Position numbers and translations under genes: made by a program. A stretch of DNA of 38,957 bases from Paraburkholderia sp. C35 (lineage in GTDB: Bacteria; Pseudomonadota; Gammaproteobacteria; Burkholderiales; Burkholderiaceae): NCBI RefSeq assembly GCF_003121405.1, contig NZ_QBUY01000089.1, positions 1 through 38,957 on the forward strand, given 5' to 3'. The notes beneath the pieces are model-generated. The model made no database searches, was not told the origin of the DNA, and saw nothing but the letters and a program-made list of their open reading frames with translations. Shown piece by piece: positions 23,114 to 31,972 of this stretch. The first letter of the stretch is position 1. Every line of letters begins with the position of its first letter.

Positions 23114-25852
23114 CTACTTCACGGAATCCGCTACGCGCTCGGGTTCCGGCGCTTCTTCGCCCGTGTCAGGCACGACGCCTGAACTCGCCAGCGCACGCGG
23201 TTGCAGCAGCAAGGCAACGAGGCCCGTCCAGCCAGTCTGATGCGACGCACCTACGCCGCGGCCATTATCACCGTGAAAGTATTCGTGAAACAGCACGAGA
23301 TCCTGCGAACGCGGGTCCGCCTGCAACAGCGGATACGCGGCCATCACGGGACGCTCGTTGTTCTTGTCCTTCAGGAACAGGGTGGTCGTGCGCTTCGCGA
23401 GTGCATCGGCGATTTCGGACAAGGACAGCTTGTTGCCCGAACCCGTCGGATATTCGACGCGGAAATCATCGCCGTAATAGCGGTGAAACTCGTAGAGCGA
23501 CTCGATCAGCAGATAGTTGACGGGCATCCACACCGGCCCGCGCCAGTTCGAATTGCCGCCAAACACGCGCGAATCCGATTCGGCAGGCAGATACTTCACG
23601 CCGAAGCTCTGGCCATTGTGGTGATAAACATAAGGTTGATCGCGGTGCACACGCGACAGCGCACGCAGACCGTGATCGGACAGGAACTCGGCCTCGTCGA
23701 GCGCGCGCTTCAGCAGCGCCTTCATCCGATGCCCGCGCAATAGCGAGAGCAGCAAACTGTTGCCATGACCGGGATCGTTCCAGCGCGACACGAGCTTCGC
23801 CAGATCGGGCTTGTTGCGCAGGAACCAGATGAGACGGTCGCGCAAGCCCGGCAGCGAACCATGCAGCCGCTCTTCGAGCACATGCACGGCGATCAGCGGA
23901 ATCAGGCCGACAATCGAGCGCACGCGCATCGGCACATTGGTGCCGTCGGGCAGACGCAGCTTGTCGTAGAAGAATTCGTCTTCGCTGTCCCACAGGCCGG
24001 TTTCACAGTTGTCTTCGCAACTGACGGCCTGCGCGATGTACAGGAAGTGCTCGAAGAACTTCACACCGATATCGACGAATACGTGATTCGCAAACGCCAG
24101 TTCGAGCGCGATGCGCATGAGGTCAAGCGCGTAGGCGGCCATCCATGCCGTGCCGTCGGCCTGATCGATATGACCGCCTGTCGGCAGCGGCGACGAACGG
24201 TCGAAAATGCCGACGTTATCCAGACCGAGAAAGCCGCCCTGGAAAATATTGCGGCCGTCGGCATCCTTGCGATTCACCCACCACGCGAAGTTCAGCAGCA
24301 GCTTGTGAAAGACCAGTTCGAGGAAATCGCGATCCCCCTTGCCCGTCAATGCACGGTCGATTTCATAGACGCGCCACGCGGCCCATGCATGCACGGGCGG
24401 ATTGGCATCGCCGAACGCCCATTCGTACGCAGGGATCTGCCCGTTCGGATGCATGTAGCGGTCTTTCACGAGCAGCAGTAGCTGACGTTTTGCAAACGCG
24501 GGATCGATCAGCGCGAACGCGGCAGCGTGAAACGCGAGATCCCACGATGCGTACCACGGGTACTCCCATTTATCGGGCATCGACACGATGTCGGCATTGC
24601 ACAAGTGCCGCCAGTCGCGGTTACGGCCCTGCTTGCGCGATGCGGGCGGCGTGGGCTGCAGCGGGTCGCCGTCGAGCCAGCGCTCCACATCGAACTGGTA
24701 GTACTGCTTCGACCAGAGCATGCCGGCCAGCGCCTGACGCTGCACGAGACGCTCATCTTCGCCGTCGATTTCGTGCTGCAACGCCGCATAGAAAGCGTCC
24801 GCTTCGGCGATGCGCTGCGTGAACAGCTGCTCGACATCGAGTGGCGATTCATCGGCGCAGGACTCGGGACGCCAGCGCAGATAAACGACCGCCGTGCCGT
24901 GCGGCGGAAGATTCATCGGCACGTGCGCGCCTGCCTTCGTGCCGGCGTCGCGCCGCACCGCATCGACATCGCCGTGCACGAGGTAATCATTGAAGCCATC
25001 CTTGAACGGACCTGGCGCGTCCATGTTGAAATGGCGCCTGACGTTGGTATCGTTCTCGCAGAAGAGCCATTCGAAGACCGTCGTATCGGGCGACCATGCC
25101 GTCACGACAATCGGCTCATGACCCGGATGCGTGCCGAGCAGACGCGTGACGCCGTGCACGGTTTCCTTCGTGAGCCGCGGGCGTTCGCCTGTGTCTTTCC
25201 ACGACCACTTGTTGCGCGCCCAGATTTGCGGCAGCAGATCGAGACTGGCCGACTGGTCCGCGCGGTTCTCGACGGTGACGCGCATCACGATGTCTTCGGG
25301 CGAGTTCTTCGCGTATTCGACGGTCACGTCGAAATAGCGCAGATCGTCGAATATGCCCGTATCGAGCACTTCATATTCGGGTAGATCCGCGCCCCGCCGC
25401 CCGTTCTCTTCGACGAGATCCTGATACGGAAACGCGCCATGCGGATACTTATAGAGCATCCGCATGTACGAATGCGTCGGCGTGCCGTCGAGATAGAAAT
25501 ACAACTCCTTGACGTCCTCGCCGTGATTGCCTTCCTGGTTGGTCAGACCGAAGAGGCGCTCCTTGAGAATGGGATCGGCGCGATTCCACATCGCCACCGA
25601 AACGCACCAGTTCAAGGTGTCGTCGCCGAATCCGCCGATGCCGTCTTCGCCCCAGCGGTAGGCGCGACTGCGCGCGTGATCGTGGGGGAAGTACTCCCAG
25701 GCAGTGCCGTTCGGGCTGTAATCCTCGCGCACCGTGCCCCACTGACGCTCGCTCAGATACGGACCCCAGCGCTGCCATCGTGCGCACTCGGTAGAGTGCA
25801 GACGGATTCCTTCGACGGTCGCAAGCAGGTTTCCAGCGCGCAGCGGAGGCAT
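23114..25852 (-). CDS. GH63-type glucosidase (MGH1-like fold)
   Basis: A large cytoplasmic protein of 912 residues with no signal peptide. The C-terminal two thirds have the alpha/alpha-barrel sequence of bacterial GH63 relatives: YPWYASWDLAFHAAAFALID, GQIPAYEWAFGDANPPVHAW, FLGLDNVGIFDRSSPLPTGG, DQADGTAWMAAYALDLMRIA, and GNSNWRGPVWMPVNYLLIES near the end. The N-terminal third (ERQWGTVREDYSPNGTAWEY onward) is a beta-domain. The substrate is not known for this long subfamily; alpha-glucosides are likely. I use the ATG at 25852, preceded by GAGGA; the frame extends to 26050, but the extra 66 residues are Arg/Cys/His-rich and unlike the family. It lies beside a glucokinase, zwf and a debranching-type enzyme. 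Confidence 0.88.
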   Translation of the reverse strand: MPPLRAGNLLATVEGIRLHSTECARWQRWGPYLSERQWGTVREDYSPNGTAWEYFPHDHARSRAYRWGEDGIGGFGDDTLNWCVSVAMWNRADPILKERLFGLTNQEGNHGEDVKELYFYLDGTPTHSYMRMLYKYPHGAFPYQDLVEENGRRGADLPEYEVLDTGIFDDLRYFDVTVEYAKNSPEDIVMRVTVENRADQSASLDLLPQIWARNKWSWKDTGERPRLTKETVHGVTRLLGTHPGHEPIVVTAWSPDTTVFEWLFCENDTNVRRHFNMDAPGPFKDGFNDYLVHGDVDAVRRDAGTKAGAHVPMNLPPHGTAVVYLRWRPESCADESPLDVEQLFTQRIAEADAFYAALQHEIDGEDERLVQRQALAGMLWSKQYYQFDVERWLDGDPLQPTPPASRKQGRNRDWRHLCNADIVSMPDKWEYPWYASWDLAFHAAAFALIDPAFAKRQLLLLVKDRYMHPNGQIPAYEWAFGDANPPVHAWAAWRVYEIDRALTGKGDRDFLELVFHKLLLNFAWWVNRKDADGRNIFQGGFLGLDNVGIFDRSSPLPTGGHIDQADGTAWMAAYALDLMRIALELAFANHVFVDIGVKFFEHFLYIAQAVSCEDNCETGLWDSEDEFFYDKLRLPDGTNVPMRVRSIVGLIPLIAVHVLEERLHGSLPGLRDRLIWFLRNKPDLAKLVSRWNDPGHGNSLLLSLLRGHRMKALLKRALDEAEFLSDHGLRALSRVHRDQPYVYHHNGQSFGVKYLPAESDSRVFGGNSNWRGPVWMPVNYLLIESLYEFHRYYGDDFRVEYPTGSGNKLSLSEIADALAKRTTTLFLKDKNNERPVMAAYPLLQADPRSQDLVLFHEYFHGDNGRGVGASHQTGWTGLVALLLQPRALASSGVVPDTGEEAPEPERVADSVK

Positions 25853-25947
25853 GGCAGCGTCCTCGTCTCTCGGGTGACGGTGGGAGTCACATCGTAGCGC
25901 GGTTTGGGGCGATCGCGTCGGGGAAGTGGGCAATCCGTGATCGTCGC

Positions 25948-26196
25948 CTACTGACGCTTGTCTGCGCGCCTCCAGCAGCGCACGGCAAAGGCGAGTATGA
26001 GCAACGCGGCCATGTCGATGGCAGCAAGGACAGGCAACGGACTCTGCCATTTATCCATGTTAACAGTGCGTGAGTAGTACGGCGGCCCGTTGCCGTATGC
26101 CTCGACCAGATTTGCAATATTAAACGCCACGACAAGCAGTGTGGCCATGCAGATGGCGACAAGCAGCGCAGCACGCACCGTTCGGCTTGTGTTCAT
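25948..26196 (-). CDS. Small two-helix membrane protein, probable immunity protein
   Basis: An 82-residue protein starting at ATG 26196, which overlaps the upstream gene's TGA (ATGA junction), so the two are translationally coupled. Helix 1 is about residues 8-29 (AALLVAICMATLLVVAFNIA), a polar loop of about 23 residues follows (EAYGNGPPYYSRTVNMDKWQ), then helix 2 at about 53-75 ending RCWRRADKRQ. Basic residues flank both ends, which places the loop in the periplasm. I recognise no family. Its coupling to a putative peptidoglycan-active toxin and its periplasm-facing loop fit an immunity role, but this is inference. Alternatively it could help membrane passage of its partner. Composition is lower in GC than the glucosidase genes on each side. 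Confidence 0.65.
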   Translation of the reverse strand: MNTSRTVRAALLVAICMATLLVVAFNIANLVEAYGNGPPYYSRTVNMDKWQSPLPVLAAIDMAALLILAFAVRCWRRADKRQ

Positions 26197-26687
26197 TGGG
26201 GGTAACGGACGGACAGCGGGATATAACAATCGGGGATGTTTCCGACTGCGGCCTGGAGATCTCGAACAAACGCCTCCATTGCCATATGAAGATTGATGCA
26301 GCCAGCGCTTCCTGAGTGCGTGCCGCCGTGAATGAAGAACCCGCCGCGGTCATGGGTTTGTGTCCCGGGAAAGACATGGATAGTAATCCGATGATTACCC
26401 CACGCCGAGCGTGGTGCAAGACTGTACCAGCGGTTGGTCCACATCTGCGACGGCTTTATCCAGTATCTGCCCTCGGGAATCGGGCCTTGCTCGGGTTCGC
26501 ATTGTCGCGCCAAAGAATAGTCAAACGACCCGTTATCGAGTGGACGGCCAGACACGGCAGCATAGACGCGAAAAGGTCCGACGCCTCCCATTGTCAGCCG
26601 CCGCCCATCGAATGACAGAGAAAGGGCCGCCGACCGACAGAGCGGAATTTCTGGGACCGCACGTTCCGATGCGTATGAATCGGCCAT
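26193..26687 (-). CDS. Tlde1/DUF2778-type L,D-transpeptidase-like protein (putative T6SS effector)
   Basis: A 164-residue protein without a signal peptide. The conserved core is LSFDGRRLTMGG near 23-34, GPIPEGRYWI (68-77), then RGGFFIHGGTHSGSAGCINL (114-133), with likely catalytic His120 and Cys130. This matches the DUF2778/Tlde1 family, whose Salmonella member is delivered by a type VI secretion system and modifies peptidoglycan by L,D-carboxypeptidase/exchange activity; the ten-residue His-Cys spacing agrees with the H121/C131 pair I remember there. Being cytoplasmic by sequence, it needs a dedicated export route. No secretion genes, PAAR or VgrG are in the window, so it would be an orphan effector. 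Local GC is about 50-55% in two 60-base samples against 68% in one from the next gene, a sign of transfer. It is coupled to a small membrane protein. Confidence 0.82.
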   Translation of the reverse strand: MADSYASERAVPEIPLCRSAALSLSFDGRRLTMGGVGPFRVYAAVSGRPLDNGSFDYSLARQCEPEQGPIPEGRYWIKPSQMWTNRWYSLAPRSAWGNHRITIHVFPGTQTHDRGGFFIHGGTHSGSAGCINLHMAMEAFVRDLQAAVGNIPDCYIPLSVRYPQ

Positions 26688-26817
26688 AGGATCTTTTCAC
26701 CTGAGAGGTTTTTACGAAGGTTCATGCTGCACATGCAACCCTCGAATCCTAAAAGCGCGCCTTGATCCGATTCAAGCATCCGGAATCGTTTGCTAACGAT
26801 TTACGTCCGGACAACGT

Positions 26818-28758
26818 TTATTCATCCAGCAGCCTGCCAATCCTCAACCGTTCACCCAGCGACCACGCCTGGAACGGCGAGCCGCCCGGCGCGTGCGGCG
26901 CATCGCCGTCAGCGACTTCGGAGAGGTGATCGAGGCCCGCGTGGTCCAGATGCGCGTCGAGCGGCGCGAGAAAGCGTTCGCGTGCTGCGCTGTGCAGCGC
27001 AGCGTCAGGACGCTGCACGCGCAGCCATGCTTCGACGAACGGGCCGAGCAGCCATGGCCACACCGTCCCCTGGTGATACGCGCCGTCACGTTCGAGCGGA
27101 CCGCCCGCATAGCGGCCGCGATAGGCGGGATCTTCCGGCGACAAGGTGCGCAAGCCCAGTGGCGTCAGCAAATGCGCCTCGACCTGCGCGACCCCCGCGC
27201 GCGCGGCGTCGCCTTCGATCAGCGCAAACGGCAAGCCGCCCGCCGCGAAGATCTGGTTGGGCCGGATCGAACGGTCGACGGCACCCGGCACATGATCGAC
27301 ATCGACGTTATCGAACAGCGCGCCCGTTTGCGGATCGACGAAGCGTTGCACGAATGAAGTTGCCACGCGATCGGCGGCTGCGCTCCAGCGCGGATTCCAC
27401 TGTGCTGCAATGCGCAATGCGTTGAACCACAACGCCTGCACTTCGACCGGCTTGCCGATGCGCGGCGTGACGACCCAGTCGCCGACTTTGGCATCCATCC
27501 ACGTCAGCTGCACACCAGGCACGCCGGCGCGCAGCAGGCCGTCGTCGTCGGCACGAATGCCGTAGCGCGTGCCTTGCGTGTAGCCCGACAGGATCGTTTC
27601 GACGGCTTCATGCAGACGCTCGCGCGTCGCGTCAGATGCGTGCCCGGTCGCCAGATAATCGTGCGCGGCCACCACGAACCATAGCGACGCATCGACCGAG
27701 TTGTATTCGGGTTCATCGCCGTAATCGGGAAAGCGGTTCGGACACATCCCCTGCGAGATGGTGCCCGCCCACGCGAGCAGAATAGATTCGGCGTCCGCGA
27801 TCCTCCCTGTCGCGATCAGCAGACCCCGCATGGCGATGAAGGTGTCGCGGCCCCAATCGGTGAACCACGGAAAGCCCGCGACAATCGTGCGGCCCGCCGC
27901 GCGCGCGACGACATAGGCATCGGCGGAACGATGCAAACGTGAGGTGAAGGCAGCACGGCGGTCCATCTCGGTCGCGGCAAGCGCGTTCGCCTGCTGCACC
28001 GCACCCGCTGCCGCGCTATTCGAAACACGCGCGCTCAGAATCATCACGGCCGCATCCGAAACGAGATCGAACCGGAAAACACCGGGTGTCGCGAGATCTT
28101 CGGTGAAGTCGAGGCCACGCTCACGTTCGCGCACATAGCAGAAGTTGCGATACCAGTCGGGCGCATGCTCATACGCGCCGTTCGTCATCGCGTGAATCAC
28201 GGGCAGATCGTGATACGGCTGCCATTGCACACATTCAACGTCGATAGACGCTGCGAAATCGAACGCGCCATTCTCGTGATGCAGCCCGTGATAATCGCGG
28301 CCCGACAGCAAAGGCCGCACATGCAGCGTGACCGCAGTGTCACGCCGGGCGTCGCCCTCACGCTCGACGCGCCAGCGCAGCACCGTTTCGCACGTTGCCT
28401 TCGCAACAAATGCCTCCGCGATCACGCGCGTTTGCGCGTCGATCCGGAACCGCCACGTCGGCCACGGCGCCGTGTCGAAGCCGATCAGACTCGCGGCGAT
28501 GTCGGGATACACGATATCGGGTGCGTAGCGCTGCATCGACAGCGGATAGCGCTGGCCGTTCATCTCGACCCACGCCTCGATGCCGTTGACGAGCACGATG
28601 CGGCCCGCGGGCGCGCGTGTCGCCGTCAGCAGCAACGCGTGATAGCGGCGCGTGCGCAGCATGCCGGCAGTACCCGACGCAAATCCGCCGAAGCCATCGG
28701 CTTCGAGCCATTCGCGTTCCAGATGTTCGATATCGAAAGGAGGGTCGACGCGTGTCAT
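26818..28758 (-). CDS. Amylo-alpha-1,6-glucosidase (GH133, glycogen-debranching type)
   Basis: Cleaves alpha-1,6-linked glucosyl stubs in glycogen-like glucans. The 646-residue protein has an N-terminal beta-domain starting EREWLEADGFGGFASGTAGM, with TRRYHALLLTAT, and a C-terminal alpha/alpha barrel showing GFPWFTDWGRDTFIAMRGLL, CPNRFPDYGDEPEYNSVDAS, RPNQIFAAGGLPFALI and AYHQGTVWPWLLGPFVEAWL. These are the hallmark segments of bacterial and archaeal GDE-type enzymes. There is no signal peptide. It shares its strand with the GH63-type gene and the glucokinase-zwf pair, with the lower-GC toxin-like pair inserted between. GlgX or glycogen synthesis genes are not visible here. Confidence 0.92.
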   Translation of the reverse strand: MTRVDPPFDIEHLEREWLEADGFGGFASGTAGMLRTRRYHALLLTATRAPAGRIVLVNGIEAWVEMNGQRYPLSMQRYAPDIVYPDIAASLIGFDTAPWPTWRFRIDAQTRVIAEAFVAKATCETVLRWRVEREGDARRDTAVTLHVRPLLSGRDYHGLHHENGAFDFAASIDVECVQWQPYHDLPVIHAMTNGAYEHAPDWYRNFCYVRERERGLDFTEDLATPGVFRFDLVSDAAVMILSARVSNSAAAGAVQQANALAATEMDRRAAFTSRLHRSADAYVVARAAGRTIVAGFPWFTDWGRDTFIAMRGLLIATGRIADAESILLAWAGTISQGMCPNRFPDYGDEPEYNSVDASLWFVVAAHDYLATGHASDATRERLHEAVETILSGYTQGTRYGIRADDDGLLRAGVPGVQLTWMDAKVGDWVVTPRIGKPVEVQALWFNALRIAAQWNPRWSAAADRVATSFVQRFVDPQTGALFDNVDVDHVPGAVDRSIRPNQIFAAGGLPFALIEGDAARAGVAQVEAHLLTPLGLRTLSPEDPAYRGRYAGGPLERDGAYHQGTVWPWLLGPFVEAWLRVQRPDAALHSAARERFLAPLDAHLDHAGLDHLSEVADGDAPHAPGGSPFQAWSLGERLRIGRLLDE

Positions 28759-28838
28759 CGCTGCTGCCGCCGTGTGCGGGCGGCCCGGATCAGGACAGCC
28801 GACAGATTAGCGGCTCGCGCATGAAATGTCTCGCATGC

Positions 28839-30224
28839 TCAAACGGCCTGCTGCGCAACGGGCCGCTCGCCCGCGCCCGCTACGCGCGAATCGCGCTGGA
28901 TCGGCAGGACGGCCCACACTTCGAGGCCGCCGCCTTCGCGTGCATGAAATTCCAGCCTGCCGCCATGCAGCCGCGCGATGCGCTCGACAATCGCCAGTCC
29001 GAGGCCCGTGCCACCCGATTTTCCGTGTGCATTCTTGCCGCGCTGGAACGGCGCCCTGAGCTGTTCCAGTTCTTCCACGCTCAGACCTTTGCCGCGATCG
29101 CCGACGGCCACGTAGATCGCCTGCGCATCGGCCCACGTTCTCACCGCGAGACCCGTTTGCCCGTAGACGACAGCGTTCTGCATCAGGTTCATCACCAGCC
29201 GCATCATCGTGATCGGCCGGAACGCGTGCTCGGGCAATTCGTCCAGCTGCAGATCGAACTCGTGCCCAAGCCCGGCAAAATCAGCGGCAAGCTGGCTGAT
29301 CAGCGCATTCAGATCGCCCGATTGCGGCGTCTCGCGCTCGCCGCTGCCCGCATAGTCCATGAACTGCTGGAGAATCGTGTCGATCTGATCGAGATACGAT
29401 TCCGCCGCGCTGACGAAGGCCTCGTCGCCATTGGTGTCCTGCGCCATCGCCATCGCAAGACGCAGCTTGGTGAGCGGCGTGCGAATGTCGTGCGAGATGC
29501 CGGCCAGCATCATCGCGCGGGTCGCCTCGGCTTGCTGCAAGGCCTGCGTCATCTGGTTGAATGCGCCGCTGACCTGGGCGATTTCCGTCGGGCCATCGAC
29601 GGGCAATGGCGGCGGCGTCTCGCCCGCGCTGACGTGCCGCGCAGCCTGCGCAAGCTCCCGCAATGGGCGGTTCAGATGCGCCTGCAAGGCAAAGCCGGTC
29701 AACGCTGCAAGCGTGGCGAGTCCAAGCGACAGCAGCACCGCCGTCAGCATGCCGCCGCCCTGCGCTTCTTCCGGCACCTGCAAGCCGATCCAGTAAGGCG
29801 TGCGCGCGACGTGCATGCGTATCCACATGCGTGGATGCGGCGCGCCTTGCCAGCGCACTTCCGTTCCCGCCGGCAGATAGCGATGCAGCGTGTCGAGAAA
29901 CGTCGCGAGTTGGTACGTGCGGTAGAACGCGAGCAGACGCACGCGCGGCTCCGACACGGCTTCGGCGGGCGGCTCGCTGCGGGCGTCGAGCCGCGCGACG
30001 AGCGTGTCGCGCGCATCTTCGGGCGAGGCCGACAGTGCGTTGTCGAGCGTCTTGATGTACGTGCCGAACACGGCCGCCGCACGTTCGACACGCGGCTTCT
30101 GCACGTAATGGATCAGCACGCTCAGCGAAGCAACCTGAGTGAACGCGACCAGCACGATCAGCAGCGCGATATTGCGCGCCAGCACGCTGCGCGGCAGCAG
30201 GTGTCGCAGCACGCGCGTGCTCAT
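28839..30224 (-). CDS. EnvZ-like sensor histidine kinase
   Basis: An inner-membrane kinase of 461 residues. Two helices (about 18-40 and 158-182) enclose a periplasmic domain of about 115 residues; a HAMP region follows (HLNRPLRELAQAARHVSAGE), then the H-box with His245 in MLAGISHDIRTPLTKLRLAM, N-box MNLMQNAVVYG, and ATP-lid boxes GDRGKGLS and GKSGGTGLGLAIVERIARLH. The sequence resembles the EnvZ/OmpR-pair kinases of beta-proteobacteria. The ATG at 30224 overlaps the regulator's TGA as ATGA, so expression is coupled; an upstream in-frame ATG at 30263 lies inside the regulator gene and is less likely. The stimulus is unknown. Confidence 0.93.
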   Translation of the reverse strand: MSTRVLRHLLPRSVLARNIALLIVLVAFTQVASLSVLIHYVQKPRVERAAAVFGTYIKTLDNALSASPEDARDTLVARLDARSEPPAEAVSEPRVRLLAFYRTYQLATFLDTLHRYLPAGTEVRWQGAPHPRMWIRMHVARTPYWIGLQVPEEAQGGGMLTAVLLSLGLATLAALTGFALQAHLNRPLRELAQAARHVSAGETPPPLPVDGPTEIAQVSGAFNQMTQALQQAEATRAMMLAGISHDIRTPLTKLRLAMAMAQDTNGDEAFVSAAESYLDQIDTILQQFMDYAGSGERETPQSGDLNALISQLAADFAGLGHEFDLQLDELPEHAFRPITMMRLVMNLMQNAVVYGQTGLAVRTWADAQAIYVAVGDRGKGLSVEELEQLRAPFQRGKNAHGKSGGTGLGLAIVERIARLHGGRLEFHAREGGGLEVWAVLPIQRDSRVAGAGERPVAQQAV

Positions 30225-30934
30225 ACGTCGACGTCGGCGACCAGCATATAGCCGACGCCCCACACTGTCTTGATGAAACGCGGCTTCGCCGGATCGTTTT
30301 CGATCGCCTGCCGCAGACGCAGAATCTGCACGTCGATACTGCGGTCGAGCGCGTCGTGATCGCGGCCTCTGGCGCGCGCGATCAGATTGTCGCGGCTCAC
30401 CGCGCGATTGGGCGACGCCGCGAGCGCCGTCAGCAGCAGCATCTGCGCTGAATGCAACTCGAGGAGATCGTCCTGTTTATAGAGGGTCTGCTTGCCGACA
30501 TCGAGCCGGAAGTCACCGAAGCGCAGCGTTTGCGTCGTTACGGTCGGATCGTTCGAGGCGATTTTCTGGCGGCGCAGCAACGCGTTGATACGCGCCACCA
30601 GTTCGCGCGGCAGGAAGGGTTTGGCGAGGTAATCGTCGGCGCCAGTTTCGAGACCGATCACCCGATCGAGCGGATCGCCCTTGGCCGTGAGCATCAGAAT
30701 GGGCAGCGTATGCCCTTCTGCCCGCAGCTTTGCGCAGATCTGCAGGCCGTCTTCTTCACCAATCATCAGATCGAGCACCAGCAGGTCATACGGCTCGCGC
30801 TGCAGATAGCGCTCGAGCCGCTTGCTGTTTTCGACAGCGCGGACTTCGAAGCCATGTCCGCTCAGAAAGCGCTGCAGCATGTTGCGGAGTTCCGCTTCGT
30901 CGTCGAGCACGATGATGCGGGCGGGTCGGTCCAT
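30221..30934 (-). CDS. OmpR-like response regulator
   Basis: A 237-residue DNA-binding response regulator. The receiver has the acidic pair Asp11/Asp12, phospho-acceptor Asp55 in LLVLDLMIGEEDG and Lys105 in YLAKPFLPRELVARINALLR. The winged-helix output domain covers about 135-235 (LRFGDFRLDVGKQTLYKQDD; DALDRSIDVQILRLRQAIE; IKTVWGVGYMLVADV). I use the second ATG at 30934, because the AAGGAG ribosome-binding site lies between it and the first ATG at 30952. It is upstream of and coupled to the EnvZ-like kinase. A secreted EF-hand-like protein gene lies 71 bases upstream on the same strand and may share the transcript. Confidence 0.94.
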   Translation of the reverse strand: MDRPARIIVLDDEAELRNMLQRFLSGHGFEVRAVENSKRLERYLQREPYDLLVLDLMIGEEDGLQICAKLRAEGHTLPILMLTAKGDPLDRVIGLETGADDYLAKPFLPRELVARINALLRRQKIASNDPTVTTQTLRFGDFRLDVGKQTLYKQDDLLELHSAQMLLLTALAASPNRAVSRDNLIARARGRDHDALDRSIDVQILRLRQAIENDPAKPRFIKTVWGVGYMLVADVDV

Positions 30935-31005
30935 GCAAGACTCCTTCGTCACTCATGTTAGCGGCCAGTTGCCACAGTGTAGCCTCATGCCGACCCGTTT
31001 TTCCG

Positions 31006-31299
31006 TCAGTGCGATCCCGCGCGCTGCGCCATGAACTGCTCGATCTGCGCGAGCGTCACAAAGCCCTGCTTCTGCGTGTCGATTTCATTGAAATGCTGCG
31101 CGACGCGTGGCATGCCCGACTGCGCCTGAGCGAGCGTCAGCTTGCCATCATGCGTGGTGTTGGCGGCAGCGAAGCGTTCCTGCAACTGCTGCATCATGCG
31201 CTCCATGCGCGGCGAGCCGGCCGTCGGCTGCGGCGCGGTTTGCGCCATCACGCCCGTCGATGCAATGCACAAAGCCAGAATAGCGATCCACTTCTTCAT
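31006..31299 (-). CDS. Secreted EF-hand-like small protein
   Basis: A 97-residue protein with a Sec signal peptide (MKKWIAILALCIASTGVMAQ, cleavage probably after VMA or MAQ). The mature part has two EF-hand-like loops: NTTHDGKLTLAQA and DTQKQGFVTLAQI, each flanked by helices. Both depart from the calcium-binding consensus; position 12 is Gln rather than Glu or Asp and several loop ligands are missing, so tight calcium binding is doubtful. It precedes the OmpR/EnvZ-type genes by 71 bases. Small periplasmic EF-hand proteins next to two-component genes are seen in beta-proteobacteria and could be an accessory sensor or a target; this is inference. Confidence 0.8.
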   Translation of the reverse strand: MKKWIAILALCIASTGVMAQTAPQPTAGSPRMERMMQQLQERFAAANTTHDGKLTLAQAQSGMPRVAQHFNEIDTQKQGFVTLAQIEQFMAQRAGSH

Positions 31300-31582
31300 G
31301 TTCCATCTCCATCATCGTTTCGTTCAACTTCTTCGCTACGTCGTGTTGCGATTCGTCGTTGGCGAAGCGAATTCTGGTAGTCCGGCGCATGCAAATCAAT
31401 TTCAAACTTATGTCGGGATATGTCATGCAGGCGCGGCGTATTTCGCAGTGAACGCTACAAACATGAGCGTGCTTTTTCCGACATCGAATGAAATAAGTCA
31501 TCGCTGCCCATGAGCCGATGCGTTGCGTATCGTTTGCACGTCGGCAGCAACGTCCTGCTGCCGTCTGCTTCGGGAGTTTCAT

Positions 31583-31864
31583 GTGACTATTCGCTCAGCC
31601 TGTACGTCCGCGATCGCCGCCATGGGTATCGCCTGTTCGACGAGCGCCTTTGCCGGCACCGTCTTCATTCATGCGGCCTACGTGCCCGCCGCCGTTTATG
31701 CGCCTGCCCGCACGCTCTATTACGTGCCGCCGCAACCGCCTGTCGTCGTACCCATCGTGCCGGTCGCGCCGGTGGTGCCGTATGTTGCCGTCGTGCCGCC
31801 ACCCATGCCTGCAAAAGCCCTGCCGTATGGGACGATTGCCGTGCCCGTCGTCGTCGTGCGCTGA
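31583..31864 (+). CDS. Small Pro/Val-rich exported protein
   Basis: A 93-residue protein read from GTG 31583, chosen because GGGAG (31572-31576) lies six bases before it; the nearby ATG at 31581 would meet a stop at once, and the ATG at 31523 has no binding site. Residues 1-24 form a signal peptide (VTIRSACTSAIAAMGIACST, cleavage near AFAG). The mature part is a low-complexity chain of Pro, Val, Ala and Tyr (YYVPPQPPVVVPIVPVAPVV) and has no catalytic motif. I know no function; such proteins may be surface or envelope-associated. It is divergent from the EF-hand-like gene. Confidence 0.55.
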   Translation: MTIRSACTSAIAAMGIACSTSAFAGTVFIHAAYVPAAVYAPARTLYYVPPQPPVVVPIVPVAPVVPYVAVVPPPMPAKALPYGTIAVPVVVVR

Positions 31865-31972
31865 CGTGACCACGGAACGCGGCCATCACAGGGAATCGCA
31901 CCTTGATCTTTACGGAGGCGAAGCCAACAATAAAAGCCTCTGTTGCCGTCGACCTGTATCGCGGAGGGCCAC

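Noticed and set aside
25853..26050. N-terminal extension of 66 codons on the GH63-type gene
   Set aside because: The extra residues are rich in Arg, Cys and His, unlike the family, and the ATG at 25852 has a better ribosome-binding context.
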